Assembly (NCBI RefSeq): GCF_024684275.1 | Contig: NZ_JAIKXF010000089.1 | Location: 1-39,826 of the forward strand | Reading direction: 5' to 3' | Length of the DNA: 39,826 bases | Origin: Ruminococcus sp. | Lineage (GTDB): Bacteria > Bacillota_A > Clostridia > Oscillospirales > Ruminococcaceae | Shown: positions 6,671-15,372 of the stretch, one piece after another | Layout of the letters: each line of letters starts with the position of its first letter | How positions within the stretch are numbered: position 1 is the first letter of the stretch | Notes under the pieces: generated by a model | Told to the model about the DNA's origin: nothing | Databases searched by the model: none | The model's input: the letters and a program-made list of their open reading frames with translations, nothing else | Position numbers and translations under genes: made by a program

Positions 6671-9640
6671 ATGTCAAATAAATATTCTCTCGGCATAGAT
6701 GTGGGCTCTACCACGGTAAAAACAGTAATTACAGACGCAGACGGCGAGATAATCTACTCAAAATATCAGCGCCACCTTTCTAAGGTCAAGGAGACCGTTA
6801 CAGACCAGCTGAAAATAATACGGGCAGACCACCCTAATGAGGAATTTTCCGTTTGTATCACAGGCTCGGCAGGGCTTGGTCTTGCTAATTCCGCAAATAT
6901 CCCCTTTGTACAGGAGGTCCACGCGGCTTTTCTCGCTGTAAAACAGAAACAGCCCGATGCTGACGCAGTTATCGAGCTTGGCGGCGAGGACGCTAAGATT
7001 ATATTCCTCACAGGCGGCGTTGAACAGCGTATGAACGGCACCTGCGCAGGCGGTACGGGAGCCTTCATCGACCAGATGGCTACTCTCCTCGGAATAACTG
7101 CCGACGAGCTTGACGAGCTGTCGCTCCACGCTCAGAAGATATACCCCATAGCCTCACGCTGCGGAGTTTTCGCTAAATCCGATATACAGCCCCTGCTCAA
7201 TCAGGGCGCAAGACGTGAGGACGTTGCCGCAAGTATCTTTCAGGCGGTAGTTGACCAGACTGTTTCGGGACTCGCTCAGGGACGTACTATCGAGGGAAAG
7301 GTGCTCTTCCTCGGCGGTCCGCTGTTCTTCCTCAAGGGACTGAAAAAGGCGTTCACAAAGACTCTCGGGCTTGACGAAAAACACGCTGTATTTCCGCCTG
7401 AGGCACCTGTTTTCGTGGCATACGGCTGTGCTATCTACGCGGCAACTGCCGAGGATTCCTTCAAAATAGAGGACATAATCGAAAAGATACAGAATGCAAA
7501 GGCTTCCGACGACATTGTTACAGGAGAGCCCCTGTTCCGCTCACACTCAGAGTATGACAAGTTCATTGAGCGCCACAAGAAGTTTGACCTCGGATATGCC
7601 GATATACGTACGTATAAGGGCAACGCTTACCTCGGTATCGACGCTGGCTCCACCACCACAAAGCTTGTGCTCATAACCGAGGACGGACGTATGCTCTACA
7701 ATCACTATTCCTCAAATCAGGGACAGCCCCTTGACAAGATAGCAGATCAGGTAAAGCGTATCTATTCCGCTATGAATCCCGATATAACCATAAAGGGCTC
7801 TGCGGTAACAGGCTACGGCGAGGACCTCATCAAGGCAGGTCTCTCCATTGACCACGGCATAGTTGAGACTGTTGCCCATTTCAAGGCGGCAGCTTACTTC
7901 TGTCCCGACGTTGACTTCATCATCGACATCGGCGGTCAGGACATCAAGTGCTTCAAGATAAAAAACAAGAGCATCGACAGCATAATGCTTAACGAGGCTT
8001 GTTCCTCGGGCTGCGGCTCTTTCATACAGACATTTGCTATGGCTTTAGGCTATGATATTGCGGAGTTCTCACAGCTGGGACTCTTTGCAGAGCACCCTGT
8101 TGACTTAGGCTCACGCTGTACTGTATTCATGAACAGCTCCGTAAAGCAGGCTCAGAAAGACGGCGCAACCGTGGAGGACATCTCCGCAGGTCTTTCATCG
8201 TCTATCATAAAGAACGCTATATACAAGGTAATACGCGCCAATTCTCCCGACGACCTCGGCAAGAACATCGTCGTACAGGGAGGGACCTTCCTCAACGACG
8301 CAGTTCTCCGCTCATTTGAGAAGGAGCTTGGCAGAAACGTTATACGTCCTGCTATTTCGGGACTTATGGGAGCTTTCGGCTGTGCCCTCTACGCTAAGGA
8401 GAGAGCCGACGGCGAGCCCTCAAAGCTCATTTCAGCCGAGGAGCTTGAAAACTTCACCTATGAATCGCGCTCCGCTAACTGCGGCGGCTGTACCGCTCAC
8501 TGTCAGCTAAATATCATCAATTTCGGCAAGGGCAGACGCTTTATATCGGGAAATCGCTGCGAAAAGGGCGGCGGTATCGCCAACAGGAACACCGTTCCAA
8601 ACCTCTACGAGTTCAAATACGACAGTATCCTCAATACAGTGAAAACTCACCAGCCCAAGCGTTACCGCGGCACAGTGGGACTTCCCCTTGCACTGAGCTT
8701 CTACGAACAGCTGCCCTTCTGGCATATGCTGTTTACAAGTCTGGGCTTCAGAACGATAATTTCCGATGAAAGCTCCCGTGATATGTACTATCTCGGTCAG
8801 CACACTATCCCCTCGGATACGGTATGCTACCCTGCAAAGCTCACTCACGGACACATAGAGAATCTTCTCGACAAGGGCGCAGACTTCATATTCTACCCCT
8901 GCATGAGCTACAATCTCGATGAGGGCGGCAGCGATAACCACTTCAACTGTCCTGTTGTTGCCTATTATCCCGAGCTCTTGCTTGCAAATAATCCGCGCCT
9001 GAACAATGATAACTTTATTCACCCATATCTTGACCTCAACATCAGAAAGAATGTCATAAAGGTGCTGGGACAGGCGCTGAAAAAGTACAACGTCAAGGGC
9101 AGGATACCCGAGGCTGTAGACAGGGCTTATGAGGCTCTTGAGACCTACCATAACACAGTTACACGCAAGGCTTTCGAGATAATCGAGCAGGCAAGAGCCG
9201 AAAAGCGCAAGATAATCGTTATTGCAGGACGCCCCTATCACATCGACAAGGAGATAAACCACGGCATACATAAGCTGGTATCAAGTCTTGGCATGGCTGT
9301 AATAACCGAGGACAGTATCGCAGGTCTTGCAAAAACACCTAAGCTTGGCGTCCTCAATCAGTGGACTTACCATTCGAGACTTTACCGCGCAGCTAAGTAC
9401 GTGACCACTCAGCCCGATATGCAGCTCATACAGCTGGTATCCTTTGGCTGCGGTATCGACGCCGTAACAGGCGACGAGGTGAGACATATCTTAGAGAGCC
9501 GCGGAAAGCTCTACACTCAGCTCAAAATAGACGAGATAAACAATCTCGGCGCGGCAAGGATAAGACTGAGAAGCCTTGTTGCCGCTATGGAGCAGGCAGA
9601 ACAGAAGCCTGCAAAAAAGCCTGTGGCACAGCCGGTTTGA
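6671..9640 (+). CDS. Acyl-CoA dehydratase activase-like protein, tandem ASKHA ATPase domains
   Basis: This 989-residue protein resembles the activators of 2-hydroxyacyl-CoA (radical) dehydratases, iron-sulfur ATPases that inject an electron into the dehydratase. Two BadF/BcrA-type ATPase domains occur in tandem. The first opens YSLGIDVGSTTVKTVI with Cys125 in NGTCAGGTGAF. The second starts near residue 318 with YLGIDAGSTTTKLVL and carries ACSSGCGSF. A Cys cluster follows (NCGGCTAHC, then GNRCEKGGG, about 604-640), and then a DUF2229-type region. A second ORF 35 bp downstream encodes what is usually the C-terminal third of a single protein of about 1,400 residues. The real substrate of this widespread family is largely unproven, and no dehydratase subunits lie nearby. 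The ATG follows GAGGTG. Confidence 0.85.
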   Translation: MSNKYSLGIDVGSTTVKTVITDADGEIIYSKYQRHLSKVKETVTDQLKIIRADHPNEEFSVCITGSAGLGLANSANIPFVQEVHAAFLAVKQKQPDADAVIELGGEDAKIIFLTGGVEQRMNGTCAGGTGAFIDQMATLLGITADELDELSLHAQKIYPIASRCGVFAKSDIQPLLNQGARREDVAASIFQAVVDQTVSGLAQGRTIEGKVLFLGGPLFFLKGLKKAFTKTLGLDEKHAVFPPEAPVFVAYGCAIYAATAEDSFKIEDIIEKIQNAKASDDIVTGEPLFRSHSEYDKFIERHKKFDLGYADIRTYKGNAYLGIDAGSTTTKLVLITEDGRMLYNHYSSNQGQPLDKIADQVKRIYSAMNPDITIKGSAVTGYGEDLIKAGLSIDHGIVETVAHFKAAAYFCPDVDFIIDIGGQDIKCFKIKNKSIDSIMLNEACSSGCGSFIQTFAMALGYDIAEFSQLGLFAEHPVDLGSRCTVFMNSSVKQAQKDGATVEDISAGLSSSIIKNAIYKVIRANSPDDLGKNIVVQGGTFLNDAVLRSFEKELGRNVIRPAISGLMGAFGCALYAKERADGEPSKLISAEELENFTYESRSANCGGCTAHCQLNIINFGKGRRFISGNRCEKGGGIANRNTVPNLYEFKYDSILNTVKTHQPKRYRGTVGLPLALSFYEQLPFWHMLFTSLGFRTIISDESSRDMYYLGQHTIPSDTVCYPAKLTHGHIENLLDKGADFIFYPCMSYNLDEGGSDNHFNCPVVAYYPELLLANNPRLNNDNFIHPYLDLNIRKNVIKVLGQALKKYNVKGRIPEAVDRAYEALETYHNTVTRKAFEIIEQARAEKRKIIVIAGRPYHIDKEINHGIHKLVSSLGMAVITEDSIAGLAKTPKLGVLNQWTYHSRLYRAAKYVTTQPDMQLIQLVSFGCGIDAVTGDEVRHILESRGKLYTQLKIDEINNLGAARIRLRSLVAAMEQAEQKPAKKPVAQPV

Positions 9641-9675
9641 ACGCGCTGATTTGAAGTAATTTTACGGAGGTTCTT

Positions 9676-10905
9676 ATGCCCGAATATGCAAAGTTTACCG
9701 AGGATATGATAAAGACACATACTATCCTCGTTCCCGATATGCTGCCCATACACTTCAAAATGCTCATATCCATATTTGAAGCTAAGGGCTATAAGCTGGA
9801 GCTGCTGCGCAACGACTCCCGTGCAGTGGTTGACGAGGGACTGAAAAACGTCCACAATGACGCCTGCTACCCTGCTCTGCTGGTAATAGGACAGTTCATG
9901 GACGCCCTGAAAAGCGGAAAGTACGATCCCGACAGGACCGCCCTGCTCATAACGCAGACAGGCGGCGGCTGCCGAGCTTCAAACTACATACACCTGCTGA
10001 GAAAGGCTGTTGCCAAGAATTATCCCCAGATACCTGTGGTATCCCTTAATTTCAGCGGACTTGAAAAGGACAGTGCCTTCAGGATAACTGCGCCTATGTT
10101 CCTGCAAATGCTGTATGCAGTCCTCTACGGTGACCTGCTCATGACCTGCTACAACAAGTGCAGAGCCTATGAGATAAATAAGGGCGAATCAAAGAAAATG
10201 CTGGATAAATGGCACAGAAGGCTGTGCAATATCTTCCTGAAGGGCAGCAAGATGTTTCTCAAGACCAAGAAGGTCTACAGAGATATACTCAACGACTTTG
10301 CGTCTATCCCTCTAAGCAGCGAAAAGAAGATAAGAGTAGGCATAGTTGGCGAGATATATGTAAAATACTCACCACTTGCCAATAATCACCTTGAGGACTT
10401 CCTCATATCTGAGGGCTGTGAGCCCGTTGTGCCGTCTCTGCTTGAATTCGTAATGTACTGCGCAGCAGGTACATTCAACGACGCCAAGATATACGACCAC
10501 CCCACAAAGCGCTCCATATTCAATAAGATAGGCTACGACCTTATCTACGCAAAGCAGAAGGAGCTCATAAAGGTAATGAAGGAGCAGGGCAGCTTTGAGC
10601 CTCTCCATGACTTCGAGCATCTGAGAAGGCTTGCTGACAAGTATATCAATCAGGGCGTAGTAATGGGCGAGGGCTGGCTTATCCCTGCGGAAATGGCGGC
10701 TCTTGCAAAGTCAGGCGTCGAGAATATCATCTGCACTCAGCCCTTTGGCTGTCTGCCGAACCATATCGTCGCAAAGGGTATGTCACGCGCTATCAAGCAG
10801 GACAATCCCAATGCAAATATCGTCGCTATAGACTACGATCCCGGTGCTACAAGAGTAAATCAGGAAAACCGAATAAAGCTCATGCTTGCCAACGCAAGGC
10901 TCTGA
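9676..10905 (+). CDS. Dehydratase activase partner (C-terminal part of the usual fused protein)
   Basis: This 409-residue protein matches the C-terminal segment of the large activase-related proteins, related to the D-component (HgdC/HGD-D) side of the 2-hydroxyglutaryl-CoA dehydratase family. Conserved Cys-containing stretches include NDACYPALLVIGQFMDALK, TGGGCRASNYIHLLR and ICTQPFGCLPNHIVAKGMSR, candidates for an iron-sulfur site. It starts 35 bp after the preceding gene in a different frame and has its own ACGGAGG seven bases before the ATG. A natural gene split is therefore more likely than a sequencing frameshift. The two chains (989 + 409) sum to the length of the fused homologues and probably form one complex. 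The substrate is unknown. Confidence 0.82.
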   Translation: MPEYAKFTEDMIKTHTILVPDMLPIHFKMLISIFEAKGYKLELLRNDSRAVVDEGLKNVHNDACYPALLVIGQFMDALKSGKYDPDRTALLITQTGGGCRASNYIHLLRKAVAKNYPQIPVVSLNFSGLEKDSAFRITAPMFLQMLYAVLYGDLLMTCYNKCRAYEINKGESKKMLDKWHRRLCNIFLKGSKMFLKTKKVYRDILNDFASIPLSSEKKIRVGIVGEIYVKYSPLANNHLEDFLISEGCEPVVPSLLEFVMYCAAGTFNDAKIYDHPTKRSIFNKIGYDLIYAKQKELIKVMKEQGSFEPLHDFEHLRRLADKYINQGVVMGEGWLIPAEMAALAKSGVENIICTQPFGCLPNHIVAKGMSRAIKQDNPNANIVAIDYDPGATRVNQENRIKLMLANARL

Positions 10906-10927
10906 GCTCTCCCACAAGGAGATTAAC

Positions 10928-11788
10928 ATGATAAAAACAAGAACAGGACAAGTCATAGAAACAAATGCAAAACAGAACAAGCTTCTGAAAAAGCTGTACG
11001 GCAGCGTTTTGGGCAGAGTATTTCTCAAAACGCTGACAGCCCCTGCAATATCAAGGGCTGCCGGTGCTTTTATGGACTCACGCCCCTCAAAGATACTCAT
11101 AAAGCCCTTTATCAGGCGCAGCGGCATTGATACCTCTGAGTACATGATGAACGGCTTTCGCTCGTATAACGACTTCTTCACCCGTGTGATAAAGCCGGAC
11201 AAGCGTCCCGTAGACCGTGTGCCGAGCCACCTTATAAGCCCCTGCGACTCAAAGCTGACTGTCCATAAAATAGGCAGAAACAGCATATTCCGCATAAAGG
11301 GCTCACGATACAGAGTCAGTGACCTCTTGCAGAACGAGTTTCTCGCTAAGCGCTTCGGCGGCGGATACTGCCTTATTTTCCGCCTTGAGGTCAACGACTA
11401 CCACCGCTACTGCTACATAGACAGCGGTACGAAATCCGAGAATACATTCATCGCAGGAGAGCTTCATACCGTGAATCCCATAGCCCTTGAAAGATATAAT
11501 ATATATAAGCGCAACTGCCGCGAATATACCGTGCTCCACACCGATAATTTCGGTGATGTGGTACAGGTCGAGGTGGGAGCTATGCTGGTGGGCAGGATAG
11601 TCAACCATCACGGCGAGACCGCCTTCCGCAGAGGCGATGAAAAGGGTAAATTCGAGTTCGGCGGTTCTACTATAGTCATGCTTTTCGGCAGGGACAGCAT
11701 TGCTGTTGACGAGGATATACTCCGAAATTCCGCAGAGGGTATCGAAACTGTAGTGAAATGCGGCGAAAAAATAGGAATAAAAGCATAA
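10928..11788 (+). CDS. psd: Phosphatidylserine decarboxylase
   Basis: Proenzyme of 286 residues that decarboxylates phosphatidylserine to phosphatidylethanolamine at the membrane. The family signature is visible: FRLEVNDYHRYCYIDSG near the middle, IVNHHGETAFRRGDEKG, and the self-cleavage site FEFGGSTIVMLFG. By family knowledge the chain breaks between Gly246 and Ser247, and Ser247 becomes the pyruvoyl cofactor, leaving a small alpha subunit of about 40 residues. The ATG at 10928 follows CAAGGAG; an in-frame upstream ATG at 10886 overlaps the previous gene. It lies 22 bp behind the activase pair. No phosphatidylserine synthase is in the window. Confidence 0.92.
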   Translation: MIKTRTGQVIETNAKQNKLLKKLYGSVLGRVFLKTLTAPAISRAAGAFMDSRPSKILIKPFIRRSGIDTSEYMMNGFRSYNDFFTRVIKPDKRPVDRVPSHLISPCDSKLTVHKIGRNSIFRIKGSRYRVSDLLQNEFLAKRFGGGYCLIFRLEVNDYHRYCYIDSGTKSENTFIAGELHTVNPIALERYNIYKRNCREYTVLHTDNFGDVVQVEVGAMLVGRIVNHHGETAFRRGDEKGKFEFGGSTIVMLFGRDSIAVDEDILRNSAEGIETVVKCGEKIGIKA

Positions 11789-11812
11789 GCGAAAGCTTTA
11801 CAGGAGATAAAC

Positions 11813-12508
11813 ATGAAAAAAGCTATCATTTTATTAATTTGCGCTTCAATGCTTGGCGCAGTGGGCTGCATGGAGAAGAAAATGCCCGAATCTAAGCCTA
11901 AGATCATATATTACGACGAAAACGGCAATCCCCTGCCGGCTCCCCCTGCAAAGGAGGACGCAACTGTGATCCCTGTTCAGACAGAGCCTACAACTCCGCC
12001 GCCTACAGCTCCCGAGGGTACCTTTGACGTTGATATAGTCCGTCAGAATATCTACATTAAGGGACAGCTGGTGCAGATACCCGTAAAGCTTGGGAAATTC
12101 CCTGCCGGCTGGACATATACTCTTTACGACAGGCAGAAATACAGCCTCGAAGAGGGCAGAGGCATGGCTAAGATGTACTACTGCGGCGAGGAAATGTGTA
12201 CGGTACTGCTGGAGGAATGCTATGACGGCAAAGAGGACGAAAGCACCGTATACAGCATATCCACCAGTGAATCTGACAGCAATATCTATGGCATAACCCC
12301 CGGTGTTTCCACTATTGATGACGTAAAAGCCCATGTGGGTGAGCCCGATGAGATAGACACAATGGATAAGCCCTTCAAGAATATGTTTACATACGGTATC
12401 TCTGAGGGTATGGACGAAAACGGAGTTCTCCGCGCAAATATGCTCGATGTTTCATTCGACGAAAACGGCGTTGCGGAGCTGGTCAGCGTTTATTATTCAA
12501 TTAAGTGA
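11813..12508 (+). CDS. Predicted lipoprotein with proline-rich linker
   Basis: Secreted lipoprotein of 231 residues with no firm family assignment. The signal peptide ends in a lipobox (GAVGC, Cys near residue 19), so it should be lipid-anchored outside the membrane. Residues ~35-70 are a flexible Pro/Thr linker (TEPTTPPPTAPEG). A globular domain follows. Its later part, YGITPGVSTIDDVKAHVGEP, resembles the G-x-S/T...V...GxP pattern of BamE/SmpA-type small domains. That is only a motif-level similarity. The gene has ACAGGAG upstream and follows psd by 24 bp, so it probably shares that transcript. Confidence 0.8.
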   Translation: MKKAIILLICASMLGAVGCMEKKMPESKPKIIYYDENGNPLPAPPAKEDATVIPVQTEPTTPPPTAPEGTFDVDIVRQNIYIKGQLVQIPVKLGKFPAGWTYTLYDRQKYSLEEGRGMAKMYYCGEEMCTVLLEECYDGKEDESTVYSISTSESDSNIYGITPGVSTIDDVKAHVGEPDEIDTMDKPFKNMFTYGISEGMDENGVLRANMLDVSFDENGVAELVSVYYSIK

Positions 12509-12540
12509 GAAAGGGCTGTCTTTTGCGTTAGGAGAATAAC

Positions 12541-13050
12541 ATGAATAATGAAACAGGTCACAAAAAAATAAAGCAATTAATAGTAATATTTCTAATATTA
12601 TTTGCTTTGACAATTGCTTTAGGATTAGGTATTTTAAACTCTGTATATAAAAAGCAATATCGTTCATATGTTGATTCGTTAAATGCAAGTGCTGTAAAGC
12701 ACTATAAAGTATTTCAGATATCCAATAACTTTAACGATATTGTTGCGATTCGAGATAAAGATGTTTTCATTATTTATGGTGATTGTTCAAAAGACGGATC
12801 ATATGTTATATATAAAAACCAAATAATAAAAAATAATACTCTATTATTTGGCAAAGAATATAAAAAACCATCACTATATTGGGCGATAAAATTTGTTAAT
12901 GGCGAAATCAAAGAAGTATGGTCATCAACATTTCCTTTAGAACAAGAAAACCTTTGTGAGTATTCACTTCATGAACAATTAAAAACATATCGCTTTCTGA
13001 AAAAATTCAAGGATATTAAAGTAATCGGTTACTACAATAGATATAGTTAA
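12541..13050 (+). CDS. AT-rich orphan, membrane-anchored protein
   Basis: A 169-residue protein I do not recognise. The N-terminus is short and basic, with one membrane segment at about residues 12-33 (LIVIFLILFALTIALGLGI). The rest is a Lys/Tyr/Asn-rich domain, probably extracellular. The ATG follows TTAGGAG. Base and codon use differ sharply from the neighbours: third positions are mostly A or T, with many AAA, ATA and TTA codons, while flanking genes favour G/C-ending codons. This suggests recent acquisition or very low expression. It sits after the lipoprotein gene and before a hairpin at 13056-13090. Confidence 0.7.
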   Translation: MNNETGHKKIKQLIVIFLILFALTIALGLGILNSVYKKQYRSYVDSLNASAVKHYKVFQISNNFNDIVAIRDKDVFIIYGDCSKDGSYVIYKNQIIKNNTLLFGKEYKKPSLYWAIKFVNGEIKEVWSSTFPLEQENLCEYSLHEQLKTYRFLKKFKDIKVIGYYNRYS

Positions 13051-13055
13051 TGTAA

Positions 13056-13090
13056 AAAGGAGATGTCTTCACTTGCAGGGCGTCTCCTTT
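13056..13090 (+). terminator. Hairpin after the AT-rich gene
   Basis: Arms AAAGGAGATG (13056-13065) and CGTCTCCTTT (13081-13090) pair over 10 bp with one G-U and a 15-base loop. There is no clear U-run, so termination would be weak. Confidence 0.5.
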
Positions 13091-13108
13091 AAAACAGCCC
13101 AAAGGCTA

Positions 13109-13138
13109 AGGTGCGGACACACAATGTGCGCCCCTACA
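13109..13138. repeat. Second TGTAGGGG-type repeat (inverted)
   Basis: Read on the minus strand this begins TGTAGGGGCGCAC and continues to GTGTGTCCGCACC. It shares the TGTAGGGG start and GTCC core with the element at 5871-5902. It lies between the hairpin and the ylxM promoter. Confidence 0.45.
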
Positions 13139-13181
13139 GGCAACGGGCGAATTTTTTCGCAGAAAAATTTCACCCAAGCCC

Positions 13182-13210
13182 TTGACAAAAGGGAAAAGAT
13201 ATAGTATAAT
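13182..13210 (+). promoter_or_regulatory. Promoter of the ylxM-ffh-rpsP-khpA operon
   Basis: TTGACA (13182-13187), 17 bases, TATAAT (13205-13210), a perfect consensus match suited to constitutive expression of translation and secretion genes. Confidence 0.9.
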
Positions 13211-13253
13211 GTGTAAAGTGATTTTGCATTACACCCAGTGAGGTACGCGAAAA

Positions 13254-13589
13254 ATGGCTAAGGAATTAAAATTCGTAATGCTCCTCGACTGCTACGGAGA
13301 CCTGCTCACCGAGCACCAGCGCAGTATCATGGAGCTGTATTACTGCGAGGACCTTTCCCTTGCGGAGATAGGTCAGCCCCTGGATATCACCAGACAGGCT
13401 GTGCGCAGTATCATAAAGCGTACCGAGGAGATACTCCTCAATTACGAGGAAAAGCTGGGATTTGCCGAAAGACTCGGCAAAATGCGGGACTGCTTCCGCA
13501 ATATCGAAGCCGCCGCAGAGCATATCACCGACGAAAATACAAGAAATATCATACTCTCCGAGACCGCTAAGGGCGGAGAGCTCCTGTAA
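13254..13589 (+). CDS. ylxM: YlxM family DNA-binding protein (UPF0122)
   Basis: Small helix-turn-helix protein of 111 residues related to sigma region 4. It opens LLDCYGDLLTEHQRSIMELY, followed by the HTH segment LSLAEIGQPLDITRQAVR. YlxM is encoded immediately upstream of ffh in most Firmicutes and is thought to modulate the signal recognition particle. The gene here keeps that arrangement, with 21 bp to ffh. The ATG at 13254 follows GTGAGG, and the acidic C-terminal part (EAAAEHITDEN) is variable in the family. The consensus promoter 44 bp upstream makes this the first gene of the operon. Confidence 0.92.
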   Translation: MAKELKFVMLLDCYGDLLTEHQRSIMELYYCEDLSLAEIGQPLDITRQAVRSIIKRTEEILLNYEEKLGFAERLGKMRDCFRNIEAAAEHITDENTRNIILSETAKGGELL

Positions 13590-13610
13590 AATATACGAAG
13601 GAGGCTCGTC

Positions 13611-14993
13611 ATGGCATTTGAAGGACTTTCCGAAAAACTGAATAACGTCTTTAAAAAGCTCAAATCCAGAGGTAAGCTGACAGAGTCCGATGTTAAAGAG
13701 GCTATGCGCGAGGTGCGCCTTGCACTCCTCGAAGCCGATGTAAGCTACAAGGTTGTCAAGGACTTCGTAAAAAAGGTAACTGAAAGAGCTGTTGGTGAGG
13801 AAGTGCTGGCAAGCCTTACTCCCGCTCAGCAGGTAATAAAGATAGTAAACGATGAGCTGGTAGAGCTCATGGGCAATAGAAATGCAAGGATAAATATGGC
13901 GTCTAAGCCTCCCACGGTCATCATGATGTGCGGACTTCAGGGCTCGGGTAAGACCACCCATGCCGCTAAGCTGGCTAAGCTCCTTAAAAAAGAGGGGCAT
14001 CGTCCTCTGCTGGCAGCCTGCGACATCTACAGACCTGCGGCTATCAATCAGTTGCAGGTAGTCGGTGCAAAGGCTGACGTAAAGGTATTTGAAATGGGAC
14101 AGATAAACCCCGTGGAAATTGCGAAGAAGGCTCTTGCCTACGCTAAGGACTACGGCCACGATATTCTCATTATTGATACCGCAGGACGTCTTCATATCGA
14201 CGAGGCTCTCATGGAGGAGCTTGTCAACATCAAGGCTGAAACTCAGCCTGACGAGATAATGCTTGTCGTAGACGCTATGACAGGTCAGGACGCTGTAAAC
14301 GTTGCTAAGGCATTTGATGACGCTGTGGGTATCACAGGCGTACTTATGTCAAAGCTCGATTCAGATACAAGAGGCGGTGCGGCGCTGTCCGTACTTTCAG
14401 TTACAGGTAAGCCTATCAAGTTCGTTGGTATGGGCGAAAAGCTTGACGATTTCGAGCAGTTCCACCCCGAGCGAATGGCTTCCCGTATCCTCGGCATGGG
14501 CGATGTGCTCACACTCATCGAAAAAGCCGAGAACGTCATGTCCCAGAAGGACGCTGAAAAGCTCACCAAGAAGTTCAAGGAGAACAAGTTCGATATGGAC
14601 GACCTCCTTGACCAGATGAAGCAGATAAAGCGTATGGGCTCAATGAAATCCATACTCGGTATGCTCCCCGGCATCGGCGACAAGATAAAGGACGCCGATA
14701 TAGACGACAGCCAGCTCACAAGGATAGAGGCTATAATAACCTCTATGACAAAGGCTGAACGTGCTAAGCCCTCTATCATAAATCCGTCGCGCAAAAAGCG
14801 TATCGCTAACGGCTCGGGTACAAAGGTAGAGGAGGTCAACAGACTTCTGAAGCAGTTTGACCAGATGCAGAAGATGATGAAGCAGTTCACAGGCAAGAGC
14901 GGCAAGATGTCGCTGCGTAAGGCAAGAAAGAACTTAGCAGGCATGAACTTCGACAAGCTCACAGGCAAGGGCGGCGGAAATCTGCCGTTCTGA
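13611..14993 (+). CDS. ffh: Signal recognition particle protein Ffh
   Basis: GTPase of the signal recognition particle, which binds signal sequences of nascent membrane proteins and docks with FtsY. The N-terminal helical bundle covers residues 1-~95. The P-loop GLQGSGKTT is at 108-116, with DTAGR near 189 and SKLD (usually TKLD) near 248, then the GGAALSV segment. The Met-rich M domain begins near 330. It contains the 4.5S RNA-binding stretch PSRKKRIANGSG and ends with a Met/Gly/Lys-rich tail (FDQMQKMMKQF). The 460-residue length is normal. AAGGAGG precedes the ATG. It is flanked by ylxM and rpsP in one operon. Confidence 0.98.
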   Translation: MAFEGLSEKLNNVFKKLKSRGKLTESDVKEAMREVRLALLEADVSYKVVKDFVKKVTERAVGEEVLASLTPAQQVIKIVNDELVELMGNRNARINMASKPPTVIMMCGLQGSGKTTHAAKLAKLLKKEGHRPLLAACDIYRPAAINQLQVVGAKADVKVFEMGQINPVEIAKKALAYAKDYGHDILIIDTAGRLHIDEALMEELVNIKAETQPDEIMLVVDAMTGQDAVNVAKAFDDAVGITGVLMSKLDSDTRGGAALSVLSVTGKPIKFVGMGEKLDDFEQFHPERMASRILGMGDVLTLIEKAENVMSQKDAEKLTKKFKENKFDMDDLLDQMKQIKRMGSMKSILGMLPGIGDKIKDADIDDSQLTRIEAIITSMTKAERAKPSIINPSRKKRIANGSGTKVEEVNRLLKQFDQMQKMMKQFTGKSGKMSLRKARKNLAGMNFDKLTGKGGGNLPF

Positions 14994-15056
14994 CAAAGCT
15001 TTCAATGCGGTCTCCCGCCGCTTGAATATATATTCTTTTTTCGGAGGTGAATTCAA

Positions 15057-15299
15057 ATGGCAGTAAAGATCAGACTGAGAAGAATGGGCGCTAAGAAGGC
15101 TCCTTTCTATCGTGTAGTAGTTGCTGATTCAAGATACCCAAGAGACGGTCGTTTCGTTGAAGAGATCGGTTACTATGATCCTACTAAGGAGCCATCTGTT
15201 GTTAAGATCGACGCAGATAAGGCTAAGGACTGGATCGCAAAGGGTGCACAGCCTACTGATACAGTAAAGGCTCTCCTCAAGAAAGAGGGAGTTCTTTGA
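15057..15299 (+). CDS. rpsP: 30S ribosomal protein S16
   Basis: Eighty-residue S16, a small-subunit protein that binds 16S rRNA early in assembly. The sequence begins [19 protein letters not shown] and continues [20 protein letters not shown], the family signature. The start has CGGAGGTG upstream. Codon choice is more biased toward AAG, GTT and ATC than in neighbours, as expected for a highly expressed ribosomal gene. It is followed after a 73-bp spacer with a strong hairpin by khpA. The rimM, trmD and rplS genes that often follow in Firmicutes are absent here. Confidence 0.98.
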   Translation: MAVKIRLRRMGAKKAPFYRVVVADSRYPRDGRFVEEIGYYDPTKEPSVVKIDADKAKDWIAKGAQPTDTVKALLKKEGVL

Positions 15300-15302
15300 T
15301 TC

Positions 15303-15358
15303 AAAAGCTTAATGGCTGAGGAGAGACTATGAGTCTCTGCCTCTGTCCCCAAGCTTTA
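15303..15358 (+). other. Intercistronic hairpin between rpsP and khpA
   Basis: AGAGACT (15322-15328), a 3-base loop, AGTCTCT (15332-15338), extended by GAGG/CCTC around a one-base bulge. Outer AAAGCTT/AAGCTTT arms could close a larger stem. No U-run follows, so it is not a classical terminator; mRNA processing or stability is possible. Confidence 0.55.
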
Positions 15359-15372
15359 CGGAGGTTATTACA

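Noticed and set aside
8507..9271. 254-codon minus-strand ORF
   Set aside because: Antisense shadow of the dehydratase activase gene with no recognisable domain or ribosome site.
9620..9690. Sequencing frameshift splitting the activase gene
   Set aside because: A proper stop, a 35-bp spacer and a strong ribosome site with ATG favour a real gene boundary.
13266..14195. 309-codon minus-strand ORF
   Set aside because: It lies antisense to ylxM and ffh, which are certain genes; it has no ribosome site and its composition is that of a shadow frame.
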